Shown here one piece after another: positions 9,176 through 17,096 of a stretch of DNA of 64,000 nt. Location: contig NZ_JAGDYM010000005.1 in the NCBI RefSeq assembly GCF_017565745.1, positions 248,001 through 312,000 of the forward strand. The letters are read 5' to 3'. Source of the stretch: Leucobacter weissii. Lineage in GTDB: Bacteria; Actinomycetota; Actinomycetes; Actinomycetales; Microbacteriaceae. The translations under genes and the position numbers were made by a program. How positions within the stretch are numbered: position 1 is the stretch's first letter; every line of letters starts with the position of its first letter. The notes beneath the pieces were generated by a model. It had not been told where the DNA came from and made no database searches. It saw nothing but the letters and a program-made list of their open reading frames with translations.

Positions 9176-9195
9176 TATCAAACGATTGGTTGATA
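9176..9195. promoter_or_regulatory. TetR-type operator, site 2, before etfBA
   Basis: The inverted repeat TATCAAACGATTGGTTGATA is symmetric at 16 of 20 positions and lies directly after the thiolase stop. TTGATA (9190-9195) at its right end is a fair -35, with TCTACT (9213-9218) 17 bp further on as a weak -10. The operator-on-minus-35 layout is the same as at site 1. It would control etfB, etfA and the cytochrome-like gene. Confidence 0.7.
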
Positions 9196-9288
9196 AATGA
9201 GAGGATTCGTGTTCTACTTGAGGTCACGGAATCGAGAACCGGACGATGCGACGCATCGAGGTCCGGAGCAAGGCGAAGGAGCACGGCT

Positions 9289-10056
9289 GTGAAGATCGCC
9301 GTACTGGTGAAAGAGACCCCCGATACCTACGGGGAGCGGCACATGGACGCGTCGAGCGGACGTGTGGACCGGAGCGCGAGCGCCGCGGTGATCGACGAGA
9401 TCAGCGAACGGGCACTCGAGGTCGCGCTCTCCCTGCAGGATCAGGACAGGAGCGTGGAGGTCTTCGCGGTCACGATGGCTCCTGACGGCGCCACCAAATC
9501 TATTCGGAAAGCGCTCGCGATGGGAGCCAAGGCCGCCTTTCACATCGTCGATCCCGCAGCGGCGGGAGCAGACGCGTTGAGAACCGCGGAGATACTCTCC
9601 GCGTTGCTGCGGCGGGAGGGGTTCGACCTCATCATCGCCGGAAACGAGAGCACCGACGGGCGCGGGGGAGTGCTCCCCGCGATGATCGCGGAGAGGCTCG
9701 GCCTCCCCGCTGCGAACTACCTGGACTCGGTCGAACTCCGAGGTGAGGAGATCGTCGGCACGAGAACGGTGGAGGGCGGCACTATGAGGGTGCGGACCCC
9801 CGTCCCCAGCGTCATCTCCGTAACGGAACGGGTGCCGGAAGCTCGCTTCCCTAGCTTCAAAGGCACGCTGACGGCGAAGAAGCGACCGCTGCAGCTCATC
9901 TCACTCGCTGAGCTCGGAGTCGACGGCCGAGCCTCCGCCACGGAAGTGGTCAGCGTCGTGGAACGTCCGGCCCGAGCCGCAGGAGTGCGGATCACGGACG
10001 ATGGAAGCGCGGCGGGACAGCTGGCAGATTTCCTCGCCTCCCGGAACCTGCTTTAG
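9289..10056 (+). CDS. etfB: Electron transfer flavoprotein beta subunit, 255 aa
   Basis: EtfB forms with EtfA the soluble ETF dimer (one FAD, one AMP) that takes electrons from acyl-CoA dehydrogenases. The N-terminus 'VKIAVLVKETPDT' and the central 'AERLGLPAANYLDSVEL' and 'RTPVPSVISVTE' are typical of the family. GTG 9289 is chosen for the family-conserved N-terminus and the CGAAGGA site at 9274-9280. It stands with etfA directly after an operator and behind two ACAD genes, so this is probably the dedicated electron acceptor for that dehydrogenase rather than the housekeeping ETF; that is inference. Confidence 0.9.
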   Translation: MKIAVLVKETPDTYGERHMDASSGRVDRSASAAVIDEISERALEVALSLQDQDRSVEVFAVTMAPDGATKSIRKALAMGAKAAFHIVDPAAAGADALRTAEILSALLRREGFDLIIAGNESTDGRGGVLPAMIAERLGLPAANYLDSVELRGEEIVGTRTVEGGTMRVRTPVPSVISVTERVPEARFPSFKGTLTAKKRPLQLISLAELGVDGRASATEVVSVVERPARAAGVRITDDGSAAGQLADFLASRNLL

Positions 10057-10068
10057 TAAGGAGCGATC

Positions 10069-11040
10069 ATGAGCAGCATTCTCGTATACGCAGAATTCTC
10101 CCCTCTCGGCGGTCTCCATCCGGCGACGGGCTCCCTGCTCTTCGCGGCCTCCCAGCTGGGAGACCCGGAGGCGGTCGTGGTCACACCGCCGAACGAGAGC
10201 GATGACGTCGCGAGGCGTCTCGGAGAACTCGGGGCGAGTCGGGTCTATTCCGCGCAAGCGGAGGATGCGTCACGCATTCTCGAGGGTGTGCACGCCGACG
10301 CGCTCGACCTCGCGGTCGAGCAGTCGCGGGCCTCGGCGATCCTGGCCGCTCATACGGACCACTCTCGTGAGACCGTCGCGCGGGTCGCGGCGCGACGCGG
10401 GGCGGGAGTGCTCCTCGACGCCGTCGGGGTGGAAGCCGGCGGGGAAGGCATCCTCGCCCGACACTCGGTGTTCGGAGGAACATACGATGTGGTGTCACGC
10501 GCCAGCTCGGAACTCGCCGTGATCACATTGCGGCCAGGATCGGTGACCGGAGCCCCGCAACCGCGCTCCGCGACCGTGATCCCGCTCGTTCTCGGCGCGG
10601 TCCGCGAGCCGGCCGCCGTCATCGATTCAATCGAGCCGGCGGCTGCGATGAGCGAACGTCCTGATCTCCGCACCGCACTTCGGGTCGTCTCCGGAGGGCG
10701 CGGCCTCGGATCCGTGGAGGGCTTCGCTCTCGTCGAGCAGCTGGCTGACGTCCTCGAGGCAGCCGTCGGTGCCTCGCGCGTCGCGGTGGACTCCGGTTTC
10801 CGGCCGCAGAGCTTCCAGGTGGGGCAGACCGGCACGACCGTCTCTCCGGACCTCTATATCGCGTTGGGGATCTCCGGAGCGATTCAGCACAAAGCCGGTA
10901 TGCAGACCTCGAAGACGATCGTCGCCATCAACACGGACGAGGACGCTCCGATGTTCGAGATCGCGGACTTCGGCATCGTCGGAGATGTGTTCGTCGTGGT
11001 GCCGCAGCTCATCGAAGCCATCGAGCGACGAAGAGGCTAG
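10069..11040 (+). CDS. etfA: Electron transfer flavoprotein alpha subunit, 323 aa
   Basis: The FAD-binding subunit of ETF. The C-terminal domain has the hallmark 'SGGRGLGS', '[19 protein letters not shown]', 'IQHKAGM' and '[19 protein letters not shown]' stretches that hold FAD. A good AAGGAG site precedes ATG 10069 by 8 bp, and the gene begins 12 bp after etfB. The usual GQTGK-V-P motif has Thr in place of Lys. The next gene, a four-His membrane protein, begins 8 bp after the stop and is a candidate partner for ETF re-oxidation. Confidence 0.92.
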   Translation: MSSILVYAEFSPLGGLHPATGSLLFAASQLGDPEAVVVTPPNESDDVARRLGELGASRVYSAQAEDASRILEGVHADALDLAVEQSRASAILAAHTDHSRETVARVAARRGAGVLLDAVGVEAGGEGILARHSVFGGTYDVVSRASSELAVITLRPGSVTGAPQPRSATVIPLVLGAVREPAAVIDSIEPAAAMSERPDLRTALRVVSGGRGLGSVEGFALVEQLADVLEAAVGASRVAVDSGFRPQSFQVGQTGTTVSPDLYIALGISGAIQHKAGMQTSKTIVAINTDEDAPMFEIADFGIVGDVFVVVPQLIEAIERRRG

Positions 11041-11048
11041 GACCGATC

Positions 11049-11963
11049 GTGACCGGACGCGAGAAGAGCCGTCTGCGCAAGCTGCTTTGGATCATCCCGA
11101 TCGGCTTCGTCGTGGTTCTCGCGGTGGTGCTCATCGCGAAATGGGCGCTGGAGCTCCCCCCCGTTGCGAGCTTCGTCGTGCGATTCCCGGGGATCACCGA
11201 ACTGCCCGATTCCGCGCCGGAGGGTATCCCGGTCTGGCTCGCCTGGCAGCATTTCCTCAACGCATTCTTCATGCTGCTGATCATTCGAACCGGTCTGCAG
11301 GTCCGATCGGTGAAGCGTCCCGCGGCGTATTGGACGAGGAATAACAACGGGATGATCCGCACGAAGAACCCGCCGACGAGGATGAGCCTGAATCTCTGGT
11401 TCCACCTGACGATGGATGCCCTGTGGGTGTTGAACGGTCTCGTGTTCTTCGTGCTGATCTTCTCCACCGGGCAATGGATGCGTATCGTGCCGACGAGTTG
11501 GGAGATCTTCCCGAACGCGATTTCCGCTCTCCTGCAGTACGCGGCTTTCGACTGGCCGGTCGAAAACGGTTGGGTGAACTACAACAGCGTGCAGGTGATC
11601 GCATATTTCGTGACAGTGTTCATCGCAGCGCCGCTGTCCATGCTGACCGGGATCCGCATGTCGGGAGCATGGCCGAGGAACGCGCAGCGTCTGAATCGGA
11701 TCTACCCCATCGAAGCGGCGCGAGCGATGCACTTCCCCGTGATGATCTACTTCTGCGTCTTCGTCTTCGTCCATGTGCTTCTGGTGTTCACCACGGGTGC
11801 GCGGAAGAATTTGAACCACATGTTCGCGGCGCAGGAAGAGGCGGGGTGGCTCGGCTTCCTCATCTTCGGCGCAGCGGTCGCCGCGATGGCGGCGGCATGG
11901 CTGCTCGCCCGCCCGGTCATCTTGCGACCGATCGCCGCCCTGACCGGAAAGGTCGGTCGGTAG
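11049..11963 (+). CDS. Cytochrome b561/b-type membrane protein, 304 aa
   Basis: A membrane protein with about five to six hydrophobic helices (roughly 11-31, 64-84, 115-140, 180-200, 228-250, 262-288). Four helix-embedded histidines (His68, His119, His228, His242) are placed as axial ligands for two b-type haems in the cytochrome b561/formate dehydrogenase-gamma superfamily. GTG 11049 lies 8 bp after the etfA stop, so it is translationally linked to etfBA. No ETF:quinone oxidoreductase is visible in the cluster. The likely role, inferred from context, is to pass electrons from ETF to the quinone pool. Family assignment is by histidine and helix layout only. Confidence 0.65.
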   Translation: MTGREKSRLRKLLWIIPIGFVVVLAVVLIAKWALELPPVASFVVRFPGITELPDSAPEGIPVWLAWQHFLNAFFMLLIIRTGLQVRSVKRPAAYWTRNNNGMIRTKNPPTRMSLNLWFHLTMDALWVLNGLVFFVLIFSTGQWMRIVPTSWEIFPNAISALLQYAAFDWPVENGWVNYNSVQVIAYFVTVFIAAPLSMLTGIRMSGAWPRNAQRLNRIYPIEAARAMHFPVMIYFCVFVFVHVLLVFTTGARKNLNHMFAAQEEAGWLGFLIFGAAVAAMAAAWLLARPVILRPIAALTGKVGR

Positions 11964-12039
11964 TGGGCGCCCGACTGTCCCCGCGGCGGCGAGCCGGAGG
12001 TCCGCCGACCCAGACTCATCACTCTCGAGGAGGAACGAC

Positions 12040-12729
12040 ATGATCGACAAACGCGTCGCCAGCGCCGATGAAGCGGTCGCCGGCATCTTCGACGGAGCCA
12101 CTTTGCTCGTGAGCGGCTTCGGCCCTCCGGGGCAGCCGGTGGAACTGATCGAAGCACTGGTCCGTCACGGCGCCACCGACCTCACCGTCGTCAACAACAA
12201 TGCCGCGGCTGGCGGCGAGGCAATCCGACGGCTTTTCGAGGCCGGCCGAGTTCGGAAGGTCATCTGCTCGTTCCCGCGTGCGTTCGACTCGACCGTCTTC
12301 GAGGATCTCTACTTGGCCGGCCAGTTGGAACTGGAGTTGGTGCCGCAGGGAACGCTGGCCGAGCGAATCCGTGCGGCCGGTGCCGGGGTGGGGGCCTTCT
12401 TCACTCAGACCGGCTACGGCACCGAACTCGCGAAAGGGAAGGAGTCGCGCGTGATAGACGGCCGGGACTACGTGCTTGAATACCCCATCCGCGGTGACTT
12501 CGCCCTGGTCAAGGCGTTCAAGGCAGATCCCTGGGGCAATCTGGTGTACCGCAAGACCTCGAGGAACTTCGGCCCCATCATGGCATCGGCTGCGACCGTG
12601 ACGATCGTCGAGGCGAATGAGGTCGTCCCGCTCGGAGGACTCGATCCCGAAGCGGTCGTCACGCCGAGCATCTTCGTCGATCAGGTCATCGAGGTCGGCC
12701 ATCCCAGGAACCAGGAGGCGTCCGCATGA
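12040..12729 (+). CDS. 3-oxoacid CoA-transferase family, subunit A, 229 aa
   Basis: The alpha subunit of a class I CoA-transferase (AtoD/ScoA/PcaI type), which moves CoA between a donor acyl-CoA and a free acid. The glycine-rich 'GFGPPGQP' (26-33) and 'TVVNNNAA' are typical of the A subunit. The ribosome site GAGGAGG (12027-12033) decides the start. The B subunit overlaps by ATGA. In this cluster the enzyme probably activates a ring-cleaved acid without spending ATP, or transfers CoA from a 3-oxoacyl product; the substrate is unknown. The steroid IpdAB pair is related but lacks the catalytic Glu present in the neighbour. Confidence 0.85.
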   Translation: MIDKRVASADEAVAGIFDGATLLVSGFGPPGQPVELIEALVRHGATDLTVVNNNAAAGGEAIRRLFEAGRVRKVICSFPRAFDSTVFEDLYLAGQLELELVPQGTLAERIRAAGAGVGAFFTQTGYGTELAKGKESRVIDGRDYVLEYPIRGDFALVKAFKADPWGNLVYRKTSRNFGPIMASAATVTIVEANEVVPLGGLDPEAVVTPSIFVDQVIEVGHPRNQEASA

Positions 12730-13367
12730 GGCTCTCACGCTCAGAACTCGCGGCGCGAGTAGCACAGGACATACCAAACGGGTCATTCGTGAACCTCGGT
12801 ATCGGCGTCCCGACACTCGTCGCGGACTATCTGCCCGCGGACCGGGAGATCGTGCTGCACACGGAGAACGGCATGCTCGGCATGGGTGGGGTGGCCGCGC
12901 CGGGATCCGAGGACGCGGATCTGATCAATGCGGGAAAAATATACGTCACCGAGAAGACGGGTGCCTCATATTTCCATCACGCGGACTCCTTCGGCATGAT
13001 GCGCGGGGGACATATCGACTTCTGCGTGATGGGAGCGTTCCAGGTCTCGCGTTCGGGAGATCTGGCCAACTGGCGCACCGATGCGGCGGATGCAATCCCA
13101 TCGGTCGGCGGTGCAATGGACCTCGCAGTCGGCGCGAAACGCGTCTATGTCGTTATGGACCTCTTTACTAAGCAGGGCGCGTGCAAGCTCGTGGATGAGT
13201 GCAGCTATCCGCTCACCGCTACGCGCTGCGTCGATCGAGTCTACAGTGACCACGCTGTTTTCGAACCGGGACCCGATGGCCTGCGCGTCACCGAGATCTT
13301 CGATGAGATCGACCTCGAGACTCTCTCGAGACTGGTCGGTCTGCCCCTCACCGACGCCCGGGCGTAG
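12726..13367 (+). CDS. 3-oxoacid CoA-transferase family, subunit B, 213 aa
   Basis: The beta subunit carries the catalytic glutamate, Glu47 in 'HTENGMLG', which forms the glutamyl-CoA thioester in class I CoA-transferases. Other family marks are 'NLGIGVPTLVADYLP' near the N-terminus and 'GGAMDLAVGAK'. The intact Glu argues for a real transferase rather than a CoA hydrolase/ring-opening IpdB-type enzyme. It overlaps subunit A by 4 bp and ends 18 bp before the convergent tetR gene. Confidence 0.87.
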   Translation: MRLSRSELAARVAQDIPNGSFVNLGIGVPTLVADYLPADREIVLHTENGMLGMGGVAAPGSEDADLINAGKIYVTEKTGASYFHHADSFGMMRGGHIDFCVMGAFQVSRSGDLANWRTDAADAIPSVGGAMDLAVGAKRVYVVMDLFTKQGACKLVDECSYPLTATRCVDRVYSDHAVFEPGPDGLRVTEIFDEIDLETLSRLVGLPLTDARA

Positions 13368-13385
13368 CCCCGGCCGCGTTGCTCC

Positions 13386-14036
13386 CTAGTCGCTCCCGGC
13401 TCGAATGGAATCGGCAATCAGGGTGACCGCGGCGTCGACGATCTGGTCGTTGCCGAACTGCTTCTTGCTGCCCGGTCGGCTCGGCCAGGAGCGCAGGTTG
13501 TTCATCGTTCCGATGATGTAGCGCGTGACGAGCCGCTGGTCGAGGTCGTCCCGGATCGTGCCATTCTCCTGGCCTGCGGTGACGAGTGCACTGACGTCGG
13601 TTTCGAACATCCGGCCCCACTGGATCGCCTCCGCATGGCGTTCCCCGCTCAGGTTGCGCACCTCGGTGAAGTAGATATGAGCACGCTCCCGATTCCGAAG
13701 GAACCATTCGCTCGTACGACGAATGTGCTCAAGGAGGTGCTCCAGCGGAGGAAGGTCCAGGGCCCCGACTTCGGCGCTGATCCTCGAAGTGTCCTGGTGG
13801 GACTTCTCGATAATGCGGAACAGCAGTTCCTCTTTGGAACTGAAATAGTGGTAAAGGCTGCCTTTGAGTACACCTACGCGATCGGCGATCTCCTGTATCG
13901 ACGTCGCGGCGTACCCTTTCTCCGACATCACGGCGATGGCCTCATCGATGACGCTATCGTTGCGGTTGCGCCGCTCCCGTGTCTTCCCGTTCTTCTCTTC
14001 AGGAGGTGCTTTCTCGCTCTGTATCGAAACCGCCAC
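13386..14036 (-). CDS. TetR family transcriptional regulator, 216 aa
   Basis: The N-terminal helix-turn-helix is clear: 'GYAATSIQEIADRVGVLKG' then 'SLYHYFSSKEELLF' (about 41-74). The larger C-terminal domain is the ligand-binding and dimer part. I place the start at GTG 14036 because GGAGG lies 9 bp upstream; an in-frame GTG at 14057 would add seven residues with no ribosome site. A promoter fits on the minus strand: TTGCGT (14096-14101), 17 bp, TATTGT (14073-14078). Operator site 3 lies just upstream, so it probably represses itself and, through the four other sites, the whole cluster, being released by an acyl-CoA or pathway compound as in FadR/PaaR/KstR2-type TetR proteins (inference). Confidence 0.88.
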   Translation of the reverse strand: MAVSIQSEKAPPEEKNGKTRERRNRNDSVIDEAIAVMSEKGYAATSIQEIADRVGVLKGSLYHYFSSKEELLFRIIEKSHQDTSRISAEVGALDLPPLEHLLEHIRRTSEWFLRNRERAHIYFTEVRNLSGERHAEAIQWGRMFETDVSALVTAGQENGTIRDDLDQRLVTRYIIGTMNNLRSWPSRPGSKKQFGNDQIVDAAVTLIADSIRAGSD

Positions 14037-14106
14037 GGCGGGTTTCCTCCATCTCACTCTCGTGTACCTGGCACAATAGCGGCCCAGTTGCGGTGACGCA
14101 ATAATT

Positions 14107-14125
14107 AACCGAATGATTGTTTGGT
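14107..14125. promoter_or_regulatory. TetR-type operator, site 3, between divergent tetR and cyclase genes
   Basis: Read on the minus strand the core ACCAAACAATCATTCGGTT aligns with site 5 as CAAACAA-N4-T-N-GGTTAA. It is the least symmetric of the five but lies in the expected autoregulatory place, next to the -35 of tetR and upstream of the gene at 14221. TACGAT (14125-14130) could be the plus-strand -10. Confidence 0.6.
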
Positions 14126-14220
14126 ACGATATAGATGCATGTAACGTCCACCAAGCGTATCGTGCAGAGAGTCTCCGCAGACAGCGTCGCGCGTCTGGAG
14201 GAACCCGTCAGAGAGGATGG

Positions 14221-15078
14221 ATGATCATGGCCGGTACGCCACCGACGGAGAACTGGGGCGGTGCGTTCTGGGAGGGGAGGGTGCCCTGGCCCGTTTCGAG
14301 CGCGAGGCGAGTATACGACCTTGCGGTTCGGCTCGAGGTCGGCATGACGCATCACTCGTCGCATCCACCGTTCTCCTACGAGCTCTCGAAGCAGCACGGG
14401 GAGCACATGTACGGTGCACGGATCTCCGCCGCGATGGAGAAGATCAGCATGGGGGCCCATGTCGGCACTCATGTGGATGCGCCCGGACATGTCTCGCTGG
14501 ATGGGTGCGTGTTCGGCGACCGCGAGGTAGCGGGGCGTCAGGGCGAATACACCGGTGTCGCGGCGGGTTCCGTCGAAGAACTGCCTCCGCTGTTCGGGCC
14601 CGGCCACCTCGTCGACGGCGTCAAGCTGTTTGAACGGGCGATGACACCAGCCGACGGCTTCGGCGCCGCGGAGCTCGAGCGGTGGTTCGCTCGACGGGCT
14701 GAGCCCGTGCAGGGCGATATCGTCGTCTTTCGAACGGGCTGGATGCAGTTCTGGGAGGACAGCCCGCGCTACCGGGGTGAGGTCGACCGAGGGATTCCGG
14801 GTGTTTCGCTTTCGGGGGCGCAATGGCTCAGCCGGCGAGGAGTGCGGGCGGTCGGTGCCGACACCGTCAATTTCGAGCATAAACCCGAGTGGGATGAGGT
14901 AGCGCTGTCCGTCCATGTCCACCTGCTCGTGGAGAACGGGGTCCCGATCATGGAATCCCTGAATCTCGAGGGGCTCGCAGCGGATGGGGTCGAGAGATTC
15001 TATTTCGCGGCCGCACCGCTCAGGCTCGGGGGAGGCACCGGTTCGCCGATACGTCCACTTGCATTCGTTTCGTCTTAG
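14221..15078 (+). CDS. Cyclase family (kynurenine-formamidase-like) metal-dependent hydrolase, 285 aa
   Basis: The PF04199 'putative cyclase' signature is complete: HVGTHVDAPGH (80-90), with His80, His84, Asp86 and His90 as likely divalent-metal ligands. Known members hydrolyse amide or ring bonds (kynurenine formamidase, isatin hydrolase). The start is ATG 14221 or ATG 14227; AGAGAGGA just upstream does not decide between them. It is transcribed away from tetR from an operator-bearing interval and stands before the biotin carboxylase genes. A second, divergent member of the family lies at 19401. The role here is unknown; hydrolytic ring or C-C cleavage is a reasonable guess. Confidence 0.8.
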   Translation: MIMAGTPPTENWGGAFWEGRVPWPVSSARRVYDLAVRLEVGMTHHSSHPPFSYELSKQHGEHMYGARISAAMEKISMGAHVGTHVDAPGHVSLDGCVFGDREVAGRQGEYTGVAAGSVEELPPLFGPGHLVDGVKLFERAMTPADGFGAAELERWFARRAEPVQGDIVVFRTGWMQFWEDSPRYRGEVDRGIPGVSLSGAQWLSRRGVRAVGADTVNFEHKPEWDEVALSVHVHLLVENGVPIMESLNLEGLAADGVERFYFAAAPLRLGGGTGSPIRPLAFVSS

Positions 15079-15148
15079 TGCGTCCGGGCTGCACCCGTTC
15101 GAAGATGGTGCCCGTGCATTGCGGAAACGCGGACATTGCGATATTATT

Positions 15149-15164
15149 TACCAATCGATTGGTA
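15149..15164. promoter_or_regulatory. TetR-type operator, site 4, perfect palindrome
   Basis: TACCAATCGATTGGTA is a perfect 16-bp inverted repeat in an AT-rich interval, the clearest member of the operator family. TTGGTA (15159-15164) at its right edge may serve as -35, with TCTACT (15180-15185) as a weak -10 at a short 15-bp spacing. It would control the carrier, carboxylase, carboxyltransferase, crotonase and second cyclase genes. Confidence 0.75.
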
Positions 15165-15216
15165 GATTAATAGAAGCAATCTACTCGCAATCGAATCCAT
15201 CGACAAGGAGCCAGAG

Positions 15217-15720
15217 TTGTCTCTCTCACCCTCAGATATCAAGAGCATCGTCGAGGCGCTGCACCGGTCCGAATGGGACACTGCGACGATCGTCGTCGGA
15301 GACGTGAGCATCTCCGTGAGCAGGCACGGTGCTGCGGCCCCGCTTGCGGTCGGGCCTGCTTCCGAGGCATCGGCAGCGAGGCCTGCGCCCAATCCCGCAT
15401 CCGAACCTTCCTCTCGGCCCGACGCCTCCGAAGCCGCTCAGGCGGTTCCGCAGGCCACGGTCGACACGCCGGGAGCGGGAACCCTGGTGGCGGCACCGAG
15501 CGTCGGCGTTTTCTGGAGCGCCCCGGAGCCGGGAGCCCAGCCTTTCGTGCAGGTGGGTCAGCGGGTTGAGAAGGGCGACACCCTCTGCATCGTGGAGATC
15601 ATGAAGCTGATGAACAGCGTCACCGCCGAGTTCTCCGGCACGGTGCTGGAAATCCACGCCGAAAACGCGCAGGCCGTCGAGTTCGGCACGCCGCTCTTCA
15701 CGATTGCCGAAGAGGACTAG
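15217..15720 (+). CDS. Biotin carboxyl carrier protein, 167 aa
   Basis: A stand-alone biotinyl carrier. The C-terminal domain has the biotinylation motif 'VEIMKLMN' with Lys130 as the biotinylated residue, between the usual Gly-rich turns. An N-terminal region of about 35 residues is joined to it by an Ala/Pro/Ser-rich linker (about 39-88), as in AccB proteins. The start is TTG 15217, 6 bp after a clear AAGGAG (15205-15210). It is followed within 6 bp by the biotin carboxylase and then by a PycB-like carboxyltransferase, so it is the swinging arm of a three-protein carboxylase. Confidence 0.88.
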   Translation: MSLSPSDIKSIVEALHRSEWDTATIVVGDVSISVSRHGAAAPLAVGPASEASAARPAPNPASEPSSRPDASEAAQAVPQATVDTPGAGTLVAAPSVGVFWSAPEPGAQPFVQVGQRVEKGDTLCIVEIMKLMNSVTAEFSGTVLEIHAENAQAVEFGTPLFTIAEED

Positions 15721-15725
15721 GGCGG

Positions 15726-17096
15726 ATGCGCAGAGTACTGGTCGCGAACCGTGGCGAGATCGCGGTGCGAGTCGTGCGCGCCTGTTTCGACGAGGGTCTT
15801 GAGAGCGTACTGGTCGTCTCCGATGCCGACCGCGACTCGCTCGCCGCTCGCCTCGCTGATCGTGTCGTCGTGATCGGGCCAGCGGCGGCCGGGGAGAGCT
15901 ATCTCGACATCGCTCGCGTGGTGAGCGCGGCGGTGACCAGCGATTGCGATGCGCTGCATCCCGGCTATGGATTTCTGTCGGAGCGTCCCGAACTGGTAGA
16001 GGCCTGTGCGGAGGCGGGAGTCACCTTCGTCGGGCCGCCTGCTGAGGTCATGCGGAGGGCGGGGTCGAAGCTCGGCGCGCGCGAAGTCGCGGAGAACGTC
16101 GGCATTCCGACGGGTGCTGGAACACCGGGGCTCTCCTCCCTCGAGGAAGCGATCCGTGCCGCTGAGCAACTCGACAACTACCCTCTGCTGCTGAAGGCAT
16201 CGGCCGGCGGTGGTGGTCGGGGCATGACGATCATCCGCGCGGCCACCGACCTCGAAGGGAGCTTCGTCAGGGCGAGCTCGGAGGCGGAGAAGGCGTTCGG
16301 GGACGGCACCGTCTACATGGAACCCTATATCGAGAACGCCCGTCACATCGAGGTGCAGGTCCTCGCCGATCGGCATGGCAACGTCGTGCATCTCGGAGAG
16401 CGCGACTGCTCCGCGCAGCGGCGCTACCAGAAGATCGTCGAAGAGGCTCCCAGTGAAGGACTTCCCGGGAAGCTGGTCGAGGACATCAGAGACGCCGCGG
16501 TCAGGTTGGCCAGGGCGCTCGACTACGAGGGAGCCGGCACCGTGGAGTTCCTCGTGGATGTCGCGAAAGCGACCTTCATCTTCCTCGAGGTGAACGCCCG
16601 AGTGCAGGTAGAGCATCCGGTCAGCGAACTGGTGAGCGGCATCGACATCGTGCGCGAGCAGCTTCGAATCGCCGACGGGTTGGCGCTCTCCGTCTCCCAG
16701 GACGATGTGCGGCTCGACGGGCACGCGATCGAGTGCAGACTCAACGCCGAGAACGCGAGAGAGGGCTTTCTGCCTTCTCCCGGCCGCATCACCCATTGGA
16801 CCATGCCGCAGGGATCCGGAGTGCGCGTCGACAGCTACGGCTTCGAAGGGGCAACGGTGCAGCCCTACTACGACTCACTGCTCGCGAAGCTGATCGTGCA
16901 CGCGCCCTCGCGAGACGAAGCGATTGAGCTCATGGCCAGGGCACTGAGGAAGGTTCAGGTCGGTGGCGTGAGCACCACTGCGGACGTGCACCTGGCGTTG
17001 ATGGCGGACGAGGATTTCCGGTCTCGGCCGATCACCACGAAGTGGCTGGAGGAGCGCTTTCTTCCTGCTTGGACGCAGACCGAAAAGGGACGGTAA
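15726..17096 (+). CDS. Biotin carboxylase subunit, 456 aa
   Basis: An ATP-grasp enzyme that carboxylates biotin on the carrier with bicarbonate and ATP. Expected stretches are present: 'RVLVANRGEIAVRV' at the N-terminus, the ATP loop 'KASAGGGGRGMT', 'ERDCSAQRRYQKIVEEAPS', and 'EVNARVQVEHPVSE', which matches the catalytic E-N-R-QVEHPV region of AccC. Length is that of AccC/PycA, with no fused carrier. The stop overlaps the start of the carboxyltransferase (TAATG). This gene and its neighbours are cluster-specific rather than the housekeeping AccA3 type, which carries its own carrier in most Actinobacteria (established for that group; inference here). Confidence 0.92.
   Translation: MRRVLVANRGEIAVRVVRACFDEGLESVLVVSDADRDSLAARLADRVVVIGPAAAGESYLDIARVVSAAVTSDCDALHPGYGFLSERPELVEACAEAGVTFVGPPAEVMRRAGSKLGAREVAENVGIPTGAGTPGLSSLEEAIRAAEQLDNYPLLLKASAGGGGRGMTIIRAATDLEGSFVRASSEAEKAFGDGTVYMEPYIENARHIEVQVLADRHGNVVHLGERDCSAQRRYQKIVEEAPSEGLPGKLVEDIRDAAVRLARALDYEGAGTVEFLVDVAKATFIFLEVNARVQVEHPVSELVSGIDIVREQLRIADGLALSVSQDDVRLDGHAIECRLNAENAREGFLPSPGRITHWTMPQGSGVRVDSYGFEGATVQPYYDSLLAKLIVHAPSRDEAIELMARALRKVQVGGVSTTADVHLALMADEDFRSRPITTKWLEERFLPAWTQTEKGR

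Noticed and set aside
12040..13367. IpdAB-type ring-opening hydrolase
   Set aside because: The B subunit keeps the catalytic Glu47 of CoA-transferases in 'TENG', and both subunits have transferase-like lengths.
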